DNA of 23,530 nt from Parachlorella kessleri (taxonomy: Eukaryota > Chlorophyta > Trebouxiophyceae > Chlorellales > Chlorellaceae). The first letter of the stretch is position 1, and every line of letters starts with the position of its first letter. A program made the translations under genes and the position numbers. Below, one piece after another: positions 1-11,966 of this stretch. The notes under the pieces are model-generated. The model ran no database searches. It was not told where the DNA came from and worked only from the letters and a program-made list of their open reading frames with translations. The stretch spans positions 1-23,530 of the forward strand of contig BBXU01000922.1 of assembly GCA_001598975.1 (NCBI GenBank), given 5' to 3'.

Positions 1-65
1 CCCCCCCCCCAAAAAGACTCCCTCTCACTGCCGCAGCACCGCTTGGTTGCAGCGACCCTGCTCAC
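1..65 (-). other. Intron of the SulP gene running off the left edge
   Basis: On the minus strand the last visible SulP exon ends at 66 and is followed by the donor GTGAGC (65-60). The rest reaches the window edge, which ends in ten C on the plus strand. The remainder of the cyclic-nucleotide domain must be coded to the left. Confidence 0.75.
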
Positions 66-3000
66 CCGCACCGACCCCTTCTCAATGATGTAGCAGTCGT
101 TTGCCTCGTTGCCGCGGCGCCAGAGGTACTCCCCCGGCGCCAGAGACCGCCGCCCCAGGTACTGCAGCAGGCTGTGGGCCATCTGGGCCGGGTCAGCGGA
201 GGGGTGGAAGGGCACCTGCAGTACACAGCGGGGCAGGGGGTTGCCTGGGTCATTGTATGACACTGGCTAAAGTGGCAAGGCTGTGTGGCTCTCACCCGCA
301 GGAGCGCGGGGAAGCAACAAGCCGAAAGGAACAGACAGGGGTGGGCTGGCGGCGCGGCATGCCAGGGTTTACTTCGCGTCCCAGACCCTGCTTCTAGGTT
401 CCAGTGGCACAGGCCACAGCATCAAGGCCCAGATACCGTGGCCCCCGCACCCAGAAGCACCACATCCATGGCCTCCACGCAAACCCACAAAACCCTTGCG
501 TGCTGCACGCTCAAAATCGCACTCAGAACATGGAGCTCGACCCTCTAGCCTAGGCCTTCCACTGTGCGGAGTCCCTGGCAATGTTTTTTTTGAATTGGCA
601 GAGCCCCCTCAGGCTGCCCACGCACCTTGGGCAGGTGTGAGCGCAGCAGGGCCTCCAGCGTGACCCTGGCAGTGGGGGCGGGGCACAGCCCGCAATCCAC
701 AGCCACCTCCACGAAGTGGTCCTCGCAGTAGCTGCACACAACACACACACACACTCAGGGGACAGCGTGAAGCAAGCAGCAGAGGAGTGCCGGTGCGGAA
801 GGCAACGAGAAGCAGCCACAGTTGGCCGGGCAGCAGCAGAGAGACGGCGGACACCGCGGTTACTGTGGCCAGGTGGAACGAACCCCAGAAAGCAGCCCTA
901 CGCAGCCAGCTGCCTTACAAAGTGGTTGCGGCTGCCAGGGCTACACACAGGACACAAGGAGATGCTGACTTGGTCGGCAAGGAGGCATCACAAATGTATA
1001 TACACAAGCACTTCGAAGTGCCTTGGAGTGCTGCGGACGCCACAACGCGGCGTGCTCCTGCAGAGGGCTGGATCAGAAACTGCGCTGCTTTATGCTGTGC
1101 CTGGGGCAAGGCTCGCTTACCGCAGCCCCTCCTCCAGAGTGGTGAACTCCAGGCACCTCCACTCCCCCGCCTGCTCAACCTCGGAGTCCGAGCTGAGCCA
1201 CTGCGGTGCCTCAGCTGCGCCCTGGGCCATGGTGGCGCCTGCATGGGCACAGGGCCATTTAAGTTTGCCTCCGGGCGGGGGGATGAACAAGGGCAGACAT
1301 ATCCAAATACGATGGCGTGCTCCCCCAGGCTGCTTGCTTGTGCAAGCAGGTGTCAGCATTCATAGGCACCTGCCACTCTAGCGCAATCCAAAGCGGATAT
1401 TCAAGGCTCTCGGTGGCAAGCAGGCGCATCCAGCCGCAGGACTCCCCATCACCGTGTCCCAAGCTGCAGCTGTCGTAACCCTTTCCTTGATGGCAAGATT
1501 GGGCCACACACCTGATAGGTCACCAGCTGACCCGCCCAGCCCTGCCTCAGCAGCGGCAGCGGCAGCCTCGGTGCTGCCCAGGGGGCTTGGTAGCGGCGGC
1601 GGCCAGCGCTTGCGCTTCAGGGGCACCCCATGCGCCTCCAGAAGCTCCCTCCTGGCATTTGCATTGGTCTCCTGGATGCCTGTGACCAAGGGGGTTATAC
1701 CCAGCTCCAAAAGGTCTCTGCAGACGAGCAGGACAAGCACGAGCAGTGGCGCATGCCCAAGGGCACAACGGGGTTGGGTGGCCACAAAAGAACCTCGCTG
1801 TCAAACCAAGCTGTGAGATTGCCGGAGACCGAGAGCCTTGCTGCTGTCAGCAGTGCATCACACCACCACCTAGCAAGCACAGCCCCATGGCACAGGCACA
1901 GAGACAATCACCAGCAGGCACAACGAAATGAAGGGCTCACACAGATTTGGGTGGAAGCACTCTCCAGGAAACACAGGGCAGCCTAACCCAAACCAATCTG
2001 ACGAGCTTACCTGCAGAGGATTCCGAAGGTGCGGGCACCAGTCGCGTCCAGCCCCGTGGCGTGGGTGAAGTCAAGGAGCATGTACCTGGGCGCCCTGGCT
2101 AGGGCCTCTTGTGCCTGCAATCAGCGCAGCGCACAGTTGCACATCCTTGCCAAGGTAAGGCAACAGTATAGGGTGGGGGGGAACCAGGTTAACAGGGATG
2201 CACGGTATGGGAGGGAGCGTTGCATCGGCGGAGGAGCAAGGGCTGCCTGAGGGGACCTGGGCTGCCCGCCCCGGCCCTGCAAGCTTGTGGGCCGCATGGG
2301 AAAGTGCTACTACTTCCATCTGCATCTGTAGTGCGCATGAGCAGCAGGCCATGGATGGGGCGCAGGCTCTGCCGCACAACCCCCATTCCAAGCCGTGTGT
2401 ACCCACCACCATGCTAGGCAGCGTGTCAGCAGGACTGGATCCTGGCAAGGGGTAGGGGTTGCCCGGCTCGCTTACACAGCAACAGATGGTGGTTCCTTGC
2501 CACAGCGAGGCCCATGCAAAGCGACCAGAGCTTCTACTCCCACATGGAGCCCTAGATGATCCTCAACAAAAGGAGGGCTGCTACCTCGGTCACAGGGTGC
2601 ATTGCCTCAACGCTGCCCTTTAAACAAGCTAAGCACACCAACAAGGATGTCGGGGACCTCCGAGGCAGTTGCTGTGTCCTTGCCTGGGTGATCTTGAGAG
2701 CTTCATAGCCCTCGCCCACGGTTCGCCTGCTGTGGTCCACCGCCAGCTCAGCGCTCTCGGAGAAGCGCAGCGCGCTGTGATCCGACTCGACCAACCCTTG
2801 GGCGGCCTGCGGGGCGCGGCGCAGGCCAGGGACCTCTGACGTTGTGGCTGGCGCACAGATGCACCAGTGAGTGCCCGCTGCACAGTCGCTAGGTATGAAG
2901 GCACTGTGATCTTCTTTCGCACCTCTCCCTCGCCCAAGGGAACAGCGGCCCGCCTCTGCCCTCGGCAAACCACTCCTCCAAGCCCCACCACAGGCACCGT

Positions 3001-6000
3001 CGCCAACCCCACTTCAACTGCACCGTCCTCCCTCACACAATGGCCTGACCAGACGGAGATACACCTCAGGCTAGAGAACGGATGGGGCACAGGGGTGTCC
3101 TTCAGGACAACCCCCCTCCCCCCTCCCACCTCCCCGTGTGAGGGGCTTCCCCTGCCTTGCCTGGTGCAGCTTGATGCCGATGGAGTTGGCCGAGCCAAAG
3201 AAGATGAACCCCCGCAGGCGAGCCGTGACCAGGCGGGCATCAAACAAGTCCAGGGCCGCCTGCTGCTCCAGCGTGCGCACCACGCCGCTGCGCATGTGGA
3301 CCAGGCCCAGGCCCGTCACCTGGCTCTGCAGCAAGAAAGGGCGGCAGGGAGGGCGGGTAGGAAGCGCATGGTGTGCCGGAGAGGATGGTGGGGCAGTCAT
3401 GACTGGTGGCAGCATCATAGGCGTGCGGCAGGGGCGCGTGGGGGCTGGGGGGCGCGATATGATTCACATGCCAAAAGGCAGATGTGGGTGGTAATGGAGC
3501 TGTTGCTAAAGCCTAGGCGCGGCAAGCAGAAGGCACGAGAAGACCACCATCAAGAGAACAGGAGCTCACATGGGCTGTTTCTTGCACAACAATCTCAGAT
3601 AGCGAGGGTGGCGCAGCGGCCGGGACACGTTCCCAATGCTCGCCGCACGCACAGCACGACAATGCAACGGCCCTGCTTACTAGAGCCCAGCTAGCATTGG
3701 GTACAAGGCAGGCTGTACCTTGGCATATGCATATGAGAAGTAGAGTGCGGCCATAACAATCCCCAGCCCGATGCCCATCTCCAGCCCCAGCTGCATGATC
3801 GTGGCAAAGCTGAGCCACAGCAGCACGTACTCTGCAGGCGCAGCACAGCGCAGCGCAGCAAGGGTGAAGCTGTGAAGGCACAGCTAGAACAGTTTCAAGT
3901 GGCCTGGTGGCCCTCAGCAGTGACATGGGGCGGATTGTACAGCGGGGGACTGCTGCGGTGGTATGGTGCAGGCAAGGCCACTGGGTGATCCCACACGCTG
4001 CACCTGCTGCATGCTTCGAATGGGGCGTAGCATGCAAGGCATGCACAGCACGGCAAGCGGAGCTAGGAGTCTCACATAGACTCGTAACTCGGCTCTACAA
4101 ATGCCCACCTGTGACTGTCAGCTTGCGGAAGCTGAGCACCAGCCAGTCGCGGCTGATCTCAATGCCAAACCACAGCAGCAGGGCGCCATAGAAGAAGTTG
4201 GGCATGTACTGCACGCAGCACCCGCAGCGCAGGGTGCTGTGAGCCTGCACCTTGCCTTGTCCCGGCCCAGACAGTAGAATGGAGCAACCATGATCACTCC
4301 TGGCGGCCCCCTTGCACACCAAGACACGCGCAGCACACGCCAGGGCGACAGGAGTGACTAGCTGCTACAGGTGCAGCTCTCATGCACCGCCAGTGCCCGA
4401 CAGGGTTGCCATGCAGCCAGGGGGCTCACCTGCACCACAGAGAAAGGCAGCAGGAACAGCCCAAACTCCGCAATGACTACCACCACGCCGTTCCAGCGGC
4501 TGAACACCCCCGCCCGCATGGTGAACACCGTCTGGGAGAAGATGTAGCTGCCGGTGTAGCCGCAGCCGGCCACGCCCACCACCATGTTGGCCACGGCCAC
4601 GCAGCGCAGCTCGCGGTCAAAGTCGATCTTCTGGGGCGTGTCCTGCTGGATGGCGGCTGCACACAAAACGGCAGGGGGGCGTTTTGTGAAAGAAGATGAT
4701 GTTACACCGGCCACCTCGCACTTGAGAAGCGCTGCTAGAGTGTCTCCTGGGTGGCCCAGCATGCGTCGTGGAATTCAGCAGGGCAGGCTTCCGACAAAGC
4801 GGCAAGGTGCAGTGAGTAGCGGCGACTCCTACTGGCGGCTGTGAAATATAATAACAAGCCGGGGTTTCACTGCTGCCAGCTGCCCATGAATGTCACTGGC
4901 GGAATGCCATATGGCTCGAGGTAGCCTTCCCAACCATCTTGTGATATGCGCACTACACGCCACGCCACCATGTAAGTACTGTACGCCACAACGGCACATG
5001 TACTGCAGCCTGCTCACCAATGTCCATGCAGCTCCCGAAGCAGACCACCAGGAGCAGCCCAAAGAACTGCAGCAATCACACCACCACCACTCTGTTGGCT
5101 GGGCGCACCGGCTACAAGCCATGGCAGGACACAGCAACGCAGCATCAATGCAGCATCAACAGCCTTCGTGGTGGCTGCATGTCAGGTGGCACAAGAGTAC
5201 AGGAGAATTTGGGAGCAGATACCCAAATTCCAGCTCCTCAACAGCTTCTAAGCCAGCCACCACACCTGACACCTTGTTACTCTACGGAGCTGTGCGGCAG
5301 CTACAGCCTGCTTTGCTCTGCTGCATGTCAAGGCGCAGGGGGAGTGCACGCATCCGGGCGACGTCATGGCCATCTAGAGCTGCCCACCTTTCCGACCTGC
5401 CGCACGGCGGCCTGCAGGTAGACTCCGTCCAGGTTGAAGCCGTGGATGTTGTAGAGGTCCCACAGCTCCCAGAATTTCTGGCTCCCCTCCTGCAACACAA
5501 AAAGAGTGGCCTCGAAACCTGCCAGAGTCAGGAGACATACACTCAGCCAGCCCTGAGCCACTGATGCGCCTGTAACGAATCTGAGCGCAGACAGATAGGA
5601 CATTCAAAGCAACAGGCCTGGGTCTGCGCTCAGAGGCGTACTGAATCCCAGCTAGATCTCCTGCCAGCCATCACAAACACCCAAGGGTGCACCAGGGTGG
5701 AAGACATGCACAGCCAGGGCAGCTGCAAGGGCAGCTCCCCCCTCGTAGGCACTGGCCAGCTCACCGGCGCGTCCATGGCCCACCGCATAAACACTACTGA
5801 ACATGCCTCTCCACACGCAGCACTCGCCAGCTCACCGGCGCATACATTGCCGACCCTGCATAACCATTACTAAGCGTGCCTCTCCACACGCGGCACTCGC
5901 CAGCTTACCGGCGCCTCCATGGCCCACCCGGCATGCTGCGCCTGCTTCAGCGTCACCCCCAGGCCCAGCAGTGTCAGGTGGAAGGCGGCCACAATGGACA

Positions 6001-9000
6001 CCATGACGGCGGGGAGGCCCAGGGGGTGGGCCACCTTCTCCAGGGTGATCATCATCGCAGCGCAGGAGGCCAGCGTGGGCAGCAGCTTGCACAGCGCATC
6101 CCAGCTGGCCAGGTGCGCCCAGCTGCACGGCAGGGCACAACATACATGGCTGGGGCTAGGCTGGTGGCTACACCGGCGGGATTGGGGTTGAGGGGCGCTG
6201 AGAGCAGCTACACAACGGACACCTTCTGCAAGCTTTACGCGCTGCTGTGCGCGCAGCTGGCGACGCCATGTGGCACTCCATGCATCCAACGGAGCTGCAA
6301 TCAAAATCTGTTAACAGACGGGAGCAGTGGGGGGGGGGGTACAGGCCTTATCATTACCCTACGGTAGCTGCCGCCGCCCAACACATGCGCATGGAACTCC
6401 ATAGCAGGGTTAAGCCCCAGCATCCTGACACGCCCCTCGCACCCCCACCCACCTGGGTATCGTGTCAATCGCAACTCCCGCCCCCAGCCCCACGCCACTC
6501 GCTATGCAAAAGTAGCCCTGCACAATAGCAGACTGGGGTCACTAAAGCCCGGGGCTGGGCCGCAGCGCCAACCAATGCTCCCTAGGACATGCAACAAACC
6601 AAGCGGCCAGTGCACGTGGCGCGCATTCTATGGCGCTGCTACCCGTCACCACTACACAGTCTTGACTCCATGCTCTCTCATGTGGGAGCTCAGCTGCTTT
6701 TTCCAGGAACCCAAGCGACCACCACTTGCTGCAAGCAGGACTCGCACCAGGTATGCAAAGCAGACGTGAACCTTGCTGCACCTACCACAAAGCCAAGGTA
6801 TCCCCCGACCACCGGCAGGGGCAGGTACTGCACCAGCCCAGCCAGCTTGAACTTGGCTGCATACAGACAGCAGGGGAACGTGCCGCGGCAGTACTGAGCA
6901 ACCCCAAACACCTCTGTCAGCAGGCAAGTCAACCCCCAAAGGCTGCGCCCCAGCTGGCAGGTGATGCTAGCCTGCTGCCCAGGGTACTGCCAGAGGTACT
7001 GCCAAAGATGTACCGGCTCTTGCGATGAGCTGCCATATGTGCACCCTACCAGCCTTTGTCCTGCACCTCAGGCACAGCCATCACGGCTCATGCCGGGCCC
7101 CCAGCAAGCCCCAACACCCCGCCCCCTTGCACTCACACACTGCCAGCGTTCCAAGCCCCACTAGGAAGGTGCAGACTGTCATGGTGAGTAGAGAGGTGCC
7201 GAGCGCAGTAGCTGCGTCGCGGCCAGCCTCGGCGCAGAGCACAGCAATGGAGGAGGCCATGGCCGACAAAAAAATCAGCCCAACGTCTTGCCTGCATACC
7301 AAGCGGCAAATGAGGAGCCCTGGTGTCCAGGAAGGGCTGACCTGGCGCAGGTGTAAAGCATGCAGAGCAAGAAAAGGACAAGAGCCACACGGGCATGCCC
7401 TAGCTAATAGCTTTCTGCAGCACCCGACTGGATGCTAGGGCACACAAACGCATCGGCATGAACCTTTTAACCGAGGGACACATGCACACCAGACACATGT
7501 ACGTCATGTAGATGGCACTTGGGAGGGGACGCGCAGCAATCACGCAACACAAACACAGGCCTCACAGGGAGAACTTCCAGACTTGTCTGCCGGCGTAGGA
7601 GCAGGCCAGGCAGGGCGCGGGTAACCACCTCAATGTACTAAGCACCTACGACCCGTAGGCCTGGCAAAGTTGCGGAGTCGTCACGACACACATGGTTGTG
7701 GCGTAGGCATGGTGAGCGGAGACAGGAACCAACCCCAGTAATGAACAATCTCGAATGCCTCTGACCTCAGAGCCTTGCCCAACTCACACTTGTCCAATGG
7801 CATAGGGCAGGCTGGACTGCATGCAGAACACGGCCTGGATGACGGCCGATGCAAGGAAGAAGAACTTGCAGAGCAAGTCAATGTACGGAGCGTAAACAGG
7901 GGCTTTGAACACAACTGCAGGGGGGCAAGGGCACACAAGGCAAGGGTTATTACATGGCTCGGGCTCCTAGGCATGATAGACAAAGGGAGAGGGGGGGGGG
8001 CCGACGCCGGACCGCGCCACGAATACCTGTGCACCTGGCCGATGCCTAGGATGGACCACAACCCAGGTTTCACAACAATTGACCCAAATTCACGGCTCAT
8101 GCCTAAGGTACAGCTGCACCAGGTGGCTTCCCCACACAGGCTGCCAGCTGACAAAGGAGACCCGGGTACCACAAGCAGCATCAACCGGATACTTGCCGCA
8201 AGGCATCCCTCAACCCCTGTCTTCTCAATGACAGCATTGAAACCAGGGGCTCACTTGCTGCAAATGCGATGAGCGTTGGCACGGTAGCAATGCTGTTGAT
8301 GGAGCCAAAGACCAAGGCCCGTGACAGGGGAGTCTCCGGCAACGACTGCCCGCCCCTGCAATCAAACATGACCTGACTTGCTCCTGCTGCATCCAGTAGC
8401 CCAGGAGCAGCCACACCATGACTTGCACGCCCCCTTCTACGCTGCGACTGTAGACATGGAAGTAGCTAGACTGTAGCAAAACATGACTGGTGAATAGATG
8501 CCTGTCAACATGTATGTGGCAGTATTCCCAAATCAAAAGCACACCCCTGGCAATGTTTGCTGATAAGCCCCAGGTTCAAACATCATGCAAGAGCGTCTGA
8601 TTGGGGTGGTGTGTGCGTGTGAGAGAGGGAGAGGGAGGAGGGGGGGGGGGAGGGTGCGCGCGCGCTAAACAGAATTCAGTGACCAGCCAGCGTACAATGC
8701 CTTTTGACAGGGTGACGGACCACAGCCTGCAGCCAACCTGGGCTTGGCCTCGTTGACGCCCCGGTCCCCAGAAGGCTCAAACTCCGGCGACAGCAGCAGC
8801 GGCTCCGTCAAACCCCCATCCTCGCCACGCTTTGCAGCCGCCGCCGCAGCAGCCGAAGCAGCCGCCGCTGCAGCTGAGCTGGGGGCGGACGCACTGGCGC
8901 CGTTGCCTAAAGAGGCCCCGAGGCCCGCCTGTGCAAGCAGCGAGGCTGAGCGTCCAGACTCTTGGCTGGTAGATCGATGGAGGGATGCGCGGGTCAGGGA

Positions 9001-9606
9001 GCCGATCCTAGCTGGGAACGAGTCATGCTGGTCTGCTGCCGCACCCTCTTCGTCCTCCGTCTCATGCTGTACCGGCAGCGCATACTGCTGATCCAACGAC
9101 TGCAGGGCGTACACCGCAAGCCACAAACGTTTACATTGACACCTCCTCAGGGAGGTACGCGAGTTGAGTACAACTCTCGTAGACCAGCATGACTGCTTTT
9201 TGCTGGGCAGTCCACACACAAGCGCACCTCAAGACCCCAGCTAAAATCGTTTCAGCCATACCTGACGAAAACCCCTCAGCACTTGGCGAGGTGCTTGCCT
9301 AACCAGGTAGGGCATAGGCGTTCCCCATATCGGCGACGCCCCGTACTGGTTTTCGCTGTAGCTGGAGGGGGTGTCTCCCCAGGCTGGGGAGGCTGCAAAC
9401 ACCCCACTGCCACCCCTATGCAGGGAGGACGACTGCGAGGGGATATTGATCGCATGGCCGCTCCTGCTTGTGATGGGAAGTGCTGCTGAGGTTGGGGGAG
9501 ACTGGGGCGGCGGTCGGGGAGGTGGGGCGACTGTGGGCCTTGGAGACTGCTCTTCATCCGTGTTCTCTCGAAGCCCCCTCGATAGGGCAGACTTCGACGA
9601 TGACAT
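66..9606 (-). CDS. SulP (SLC26-type) anion/sulfate transporter with STAS and cyclic-nucleotide-binding domains; 20 exons, 3' end outside window
   Basis: Exons (transcript order): 9606-9262, 9099-8738, 8355-8255, 7914-7788, 7291-7137, 6856-6786, 6517-6453, 6122-5909, 5489-5388, 5066-5018, 4656-4430, 4208-4109, 3831-3719, 3325-3161, 2806-2684, 2114-2011, 1717-1512, 1238-1121, 731-626, 215-66; phases agree throughout, 1001 codons visible. Residues 1-235 form a Ser/Pro/Ala-rich, probably disordered cytosolic N-terminus with an Ala run (190-204) and TEPLLL (213-218). Residues ~240-677 are the membrane domain, with SulP hallmarks QYLPLPVVGGYLGFVGYFC (~371-391) and GSYIFSQTVFTMRAGV (~566-581). A STAS domain follows, with LLDFTHATGLDATGART at ~787-803. 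The last exon begins a cyclic-nucleotide-binding fold, GEYLWRRGNEANDCYIIEKG (~979-998); its phosphate-binding cassette is beyond the edge. The architecture matches fungal/algal vacuolar-type SulP proteins such as yeast YGR125W. Substrate and membrane are inferred. Least certain: the 5' end of exon 15 and the 3' end of exon 9 (5388 or 5397). Confidence 0.92.
734..754. repeat. (AC)n microsatellite at the SulP exon 19 acceptor
   Basis: The dinucleotide run reads GT on the transcript strand and abuts the acceptor GTGCAG of exon 19. Confidence 0.85.
2115..2683 (-). other. GC-AG intron (SulP intron 15)
   Basis: The exon ends ACC CAG and the intron begins GCAAGG. The acceptor ATTGCAG at 2115 leads in phase 0 to the conserved STAS strand, and no nearby GT gives the required phase. 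Confidence 0.65.
2807..3160 (-). other. Probable GC-AG intron (SulP intron 14)
   Basis: After the exon ending in CAC CAG the intron reads GCAAGG. No GT in the same phase lies close by. The acceptor chosen is CCCCGCAG at 2807. An alternative pairs a GT donor ~27 nt further on (phase 1) with a phase-1 acceptor near 2848, which would lengthen the insert in the STAS domain. Confidence 0.5.
5756..5930 (-). repeat. About 73-bp tandem repeat, ~2.4 copies, spanning the donor of SulP exon 8
   Basis: The plus-strand segment containing CCAGCTYACCGGCGC recurs at about 5757, 5827 and 5901. Between them CxTGCCTCTCCACACGC recurs at 5803 and 5876. The right copy is the end of exon 8 and its real donor (GTAAGC). 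The other two lie inside the intron and keep GCGCCG|GTGAGC donor-like junctions. Confidence 0.85.
8637..8665. repeat. Poly-G run and GC dinucleotide repeat in SulP intron 2
   Basis: Eleven G (8640-8650) follow a GA-rich tract, and an alternating GCGCGCGCGC run ends near 8665. It lies directly downstream of exon 2, in the intron. Confidence 0.85.
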
Positions 9607-10193
9607 GATGCCGTTGTCACACCACTAGGTAGGCAAGCAGCTTCTGCACTCGGCACATGCCTTAGCAAATCCTGGTTGGGCACATGCAATGCCTCACCGT
9701 AAAGTTACTATGCCACGAGCCATTCTTGCATCGGGATTGATGATGCAATCGTGGTCTGGGCTGGTCCCATGGCTGCTTCAGGAGCTGAGCTCGGATCAGC
9801 ACCCGCACCAGATACCCGTCAAGGTACCTGGCCTGCTCCCAGGTAAGCCTACAAGGAGGAGATAACCCTCCCCTCGCATTGCAGCTGACTTTGCTGACTG
9901 ATCGAACTAAGTCACTCCTTGTCGAGTTTTCTTCTTCTTCTTCTTGCAAAGATCAGCGCGGACTGTTCAGCTCAGTACCTGTCCTCGAAGAACCTTGGGT
10001 TCCGTATGAGATAGTAAGATATGGTTTATGGTGTTACATTTGGTGGACAGGACAGGCAGGAGCAGCTGCCTTTGAGCCTCCCTAGACACACAAGTTGTTC
10101 TAGGATCTAGCCACTTGGAGAGCCACTTGACACTTGTTCTAGTTGAGCACTGCTCAGTGTGTCCTGGTGGCCTGGTCCTTTTGCCAGAGCGCT
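9607..10193. promoter_or_regulatory. Divergent intergenic region between the SulP and NmrA-like genes
   Basis: This 587-bp stretch separates two start codons pointing away from each other, so it must hold both 5' leaders and promoters. It includes a short (TTC)n tract at 9929-9945. No coding exon could be supported on either strand and no clear TATA box was recognised. Closely spaced short repeats (for example AGCCACTTG twice near 10110-10130) lie just upstream of the plus-strand gene. Confidence 0.55.
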
Positions 10194-11423
10194 ATGAAGG
10201 TATTCATTATTGGGGCTGGTGGCCGGCTAGGCTCACGCATACTGGCAGCAAGTGTTCGGGCTGGCCACGATACGACCGCTTTCGTGCGGAGTTCCCAGCG
10301 ACTCCGAGCGGCTATTGGGGATGAGCTGTTTAGCAGGGTTGCCGTGGTGGAAGGGGATGCTCTTGACAGCGAGCAGCTGAAGGCCGCAATGCAGGGCCAC
10401 GAAGTAGCAGTTCAGGTAAGTGAGTCCCGCTTTCGGTTCCTTGCAGCTGCATGGCCACCTCGCCAGCAGGCGAAGGGGTGGTGAATGACACTGCCCAATG
10501 GAAGTGGTGGCTGGCAAAGGCCGTCCTGCTAGCCCAGATGAACGCCTAGAACTTGTAGTGCCAGTGGTTAAGGTGCCAACCATGACGTGCAGACGGCGGG
10601 CTACATTGGTGACACCCCTGAGGAGGCACAGCGGCTGCACTCCTTGGTGAGGTCCACGGCAGAAGCCGCCAATGAGGCGCTGGTAGGGCCCCGGCGGTTC
10701 TGGGCGCTTGGTGGCGCAGGTAGGCGCTGGCCTGACTGTGACTGATTATGTGTCCAGCCAACCTGTCTGACTTGCACCCAGTTCTAGTGCATGCCTGGTT
10801 GTCTGGATGAAAAGAAAAGAGGAAAGGTTGCAACCTGCAGTAAGTCTCTTTCGGGGGCAGAGGTTGGGGTCCCACCCCATCTGTGGAATGATGAGTCTGC
10901 CCCCCAGGCTTCCAGAAATCTCTTGATAGGTCATATCGAGTGACAAAAGCCTAAGACCTGCTGTTCATGTGCAGGTGCCTTGGACTTGCCCGGCAGAGCT
11001 GGGATGATGCTGGTAGATATTCCTGGGTTTCCCATGCCCAAGTACCGCATCCACAAAACAAACTTTGCGTACCTGTCCCAAGAGGCGTTCGCTTCCTTGG
11101 ACTGGTCCTTTGCCTGCCCTGGAGCCATGGTCGACAAGCCACAGGCAGCAGAGCAGCAGCCAGGTGTCAGCACAGTACCCGCAGCACACGTGAGCGTAGA
11201 TGTCCTGCCGGTGCAGCTGCCAGCTTGGGCAGCCCTGCTGCCAAACGCGATGCTGCTGCCAGCCATAGCTGCCATCAAGGGCCAGCTTGTCGGGCCCAGC
11301 TATGAGGAGGTGGCAGAGGCCATAGTGGCGCACCTTGCAGGCAACGGCCCTCTAAAGCATCACCGTGTTGGGTTCTATGCTGCGCAAGGCGCCACAGGTA
11401 GTGGCTCAGGCCAGCAAGGCTAG
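10194..11423 (+). CDS. NmrA-like atypical short-chain dehydrogenase / NAD(P)-binding Rossmann protein, 3 exons
   Basis: Exons 10194-10415, 10593-10719 and 10975-11423 join at phases 0 and 1 to give 265 codons plus a TAG stop; donors are GTAAGT and GTAGGC, acceptors GTGCAG. The N-terminus opens with a beta strand and dinucleotide-binding glycine motif, MKVFIIGAGGRLGS, with glycines 7, 9, 10 and 13. The AFVRSSQRLR stretch after the second strand fits the position that often selects NADP. EGDALDSEQL is the usual NmrA/atypical-SDR fourth segment. The remainder (DWSFACPGAMVDKP and a C-terminal YEEVAEAIVAHL helix) fits the family pattern in which a late helix closes the fold. No signal peptide is apparent, because the first ATG lies directly at the Rossmann strand, so a cytosolic location is likely. 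The substrate cannot be read from sequence. It is divergent from the SulP gene and convergent with the hydrolase gene. Confidence 0.85.
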
Positions 11424-11966
11424 AGTTCATTGAGGGTGGCGGGTAATGCGATCAGAAAGGAGGTATGGGTATACTGGGCTGACAGGGGTCTATGCAGTTA
11501 TTAGCATGGGTGGCAGGTAGTGCGAACAGGGAGGGGGCTGGGCTGGACTGGACTTGGAGTTATGCTTTGCATCTCGCTTGAAAAGGCTAAAGTTTGCTCA
11601 GCCACTGAGTGCTTCGTCTTCAAATCCATCGTTCACGTGTCCAATAGCCATCTATCTTCGAGTTTTGTAGTGTTACCCCCTGTATCATCCATGGGAGTCA
11701 TAGGCAGCCACGTGCTCAAACCTTATTGCAGTTAGCCTCATGAACCGCTGTGACTTGCATTCCTCTACTTGTTCACAATGCCTAGTATGACTAGTACTTG
11801 TTGCTAATTTGGTTCATTACCTGACAGCTCCACACACCAATCAAATCACTTGCATTTCCATCTTAAATCAAATCAAATGAAAGGCTGATTGAGATATTGT
11901 AGGCTTGCCAGTCAGCATGGCCTTAACCTGAATAGCGCAGCTGTCACAGTCCTGGTCTTCCTCACT
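11424..11966. other. Convergent intergenic region (3' UTRs of NmrA-like and hydrolase genes)
   Basis: The 543 bp lie between two stop codons facing each other. There is no supported exon. It is more AT-rich than the genes, especially 11740-11900, and carries an imperfect 30-bp direct repeat at 11434-11463 and 11508-11537 (about 24 of 30 identical). Confidence 0.55.
11434..11537. repeat. Imperfect direct repeat pair, 30 bp, 74 bp apart
   Basis: The unit begins GGGTGGC and contains a TGCGAxCAG core. Copies start at 11434 and 11508 and agree at about 24 of 30 positions. Both lie in the 3' flank of the NmrA-like gene. Confidence 0.5.

Noticed and set aside
716..1381. Plus-strand reading frame of 221 codons
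   Set aside because: It starts and runs across SulP exons 18 and 19 in antisense, with low-complexity composition and no family motif.
3602..3643. tRNA-like start: GCGAGGGTGGCGCAGCGG resembles an acceptor stem plus A box, with a small internal hairpin
   Set aside because: No B box (GGTTCGANNCC) follows at the right distance, no anticodon arm can be drawn, and the acceptor stem does not close. It lies in SulP intron 13.
2867..3694. Long plus-strand reading frame of 275 codons
   Set aside because: It is antisense to the conserved STAS exon 14 and its flanking introns. The translation has no recognisable fold, and long open frames are expected in GC-rich DNA.
5389..5397. Earlier donor (GTCGGA) for SulP exon 9, removing Val-Gly-Lys
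   Set aside because: Both choices keep phase 0, but GTGGGC at 5387 has the better consensus and the extra residues fit the loop length of SulP proteins. Not fully excluded.
9662..9949. Minus-strand frame (Glu-rich start) upstream of the SulP start as a possible extra 5' exon
   Set aside because: It begins with TTG, ends in a stop before the SulP ATG, is in another frame, and its Glu run is simply the TTC repeat read on the other strand.
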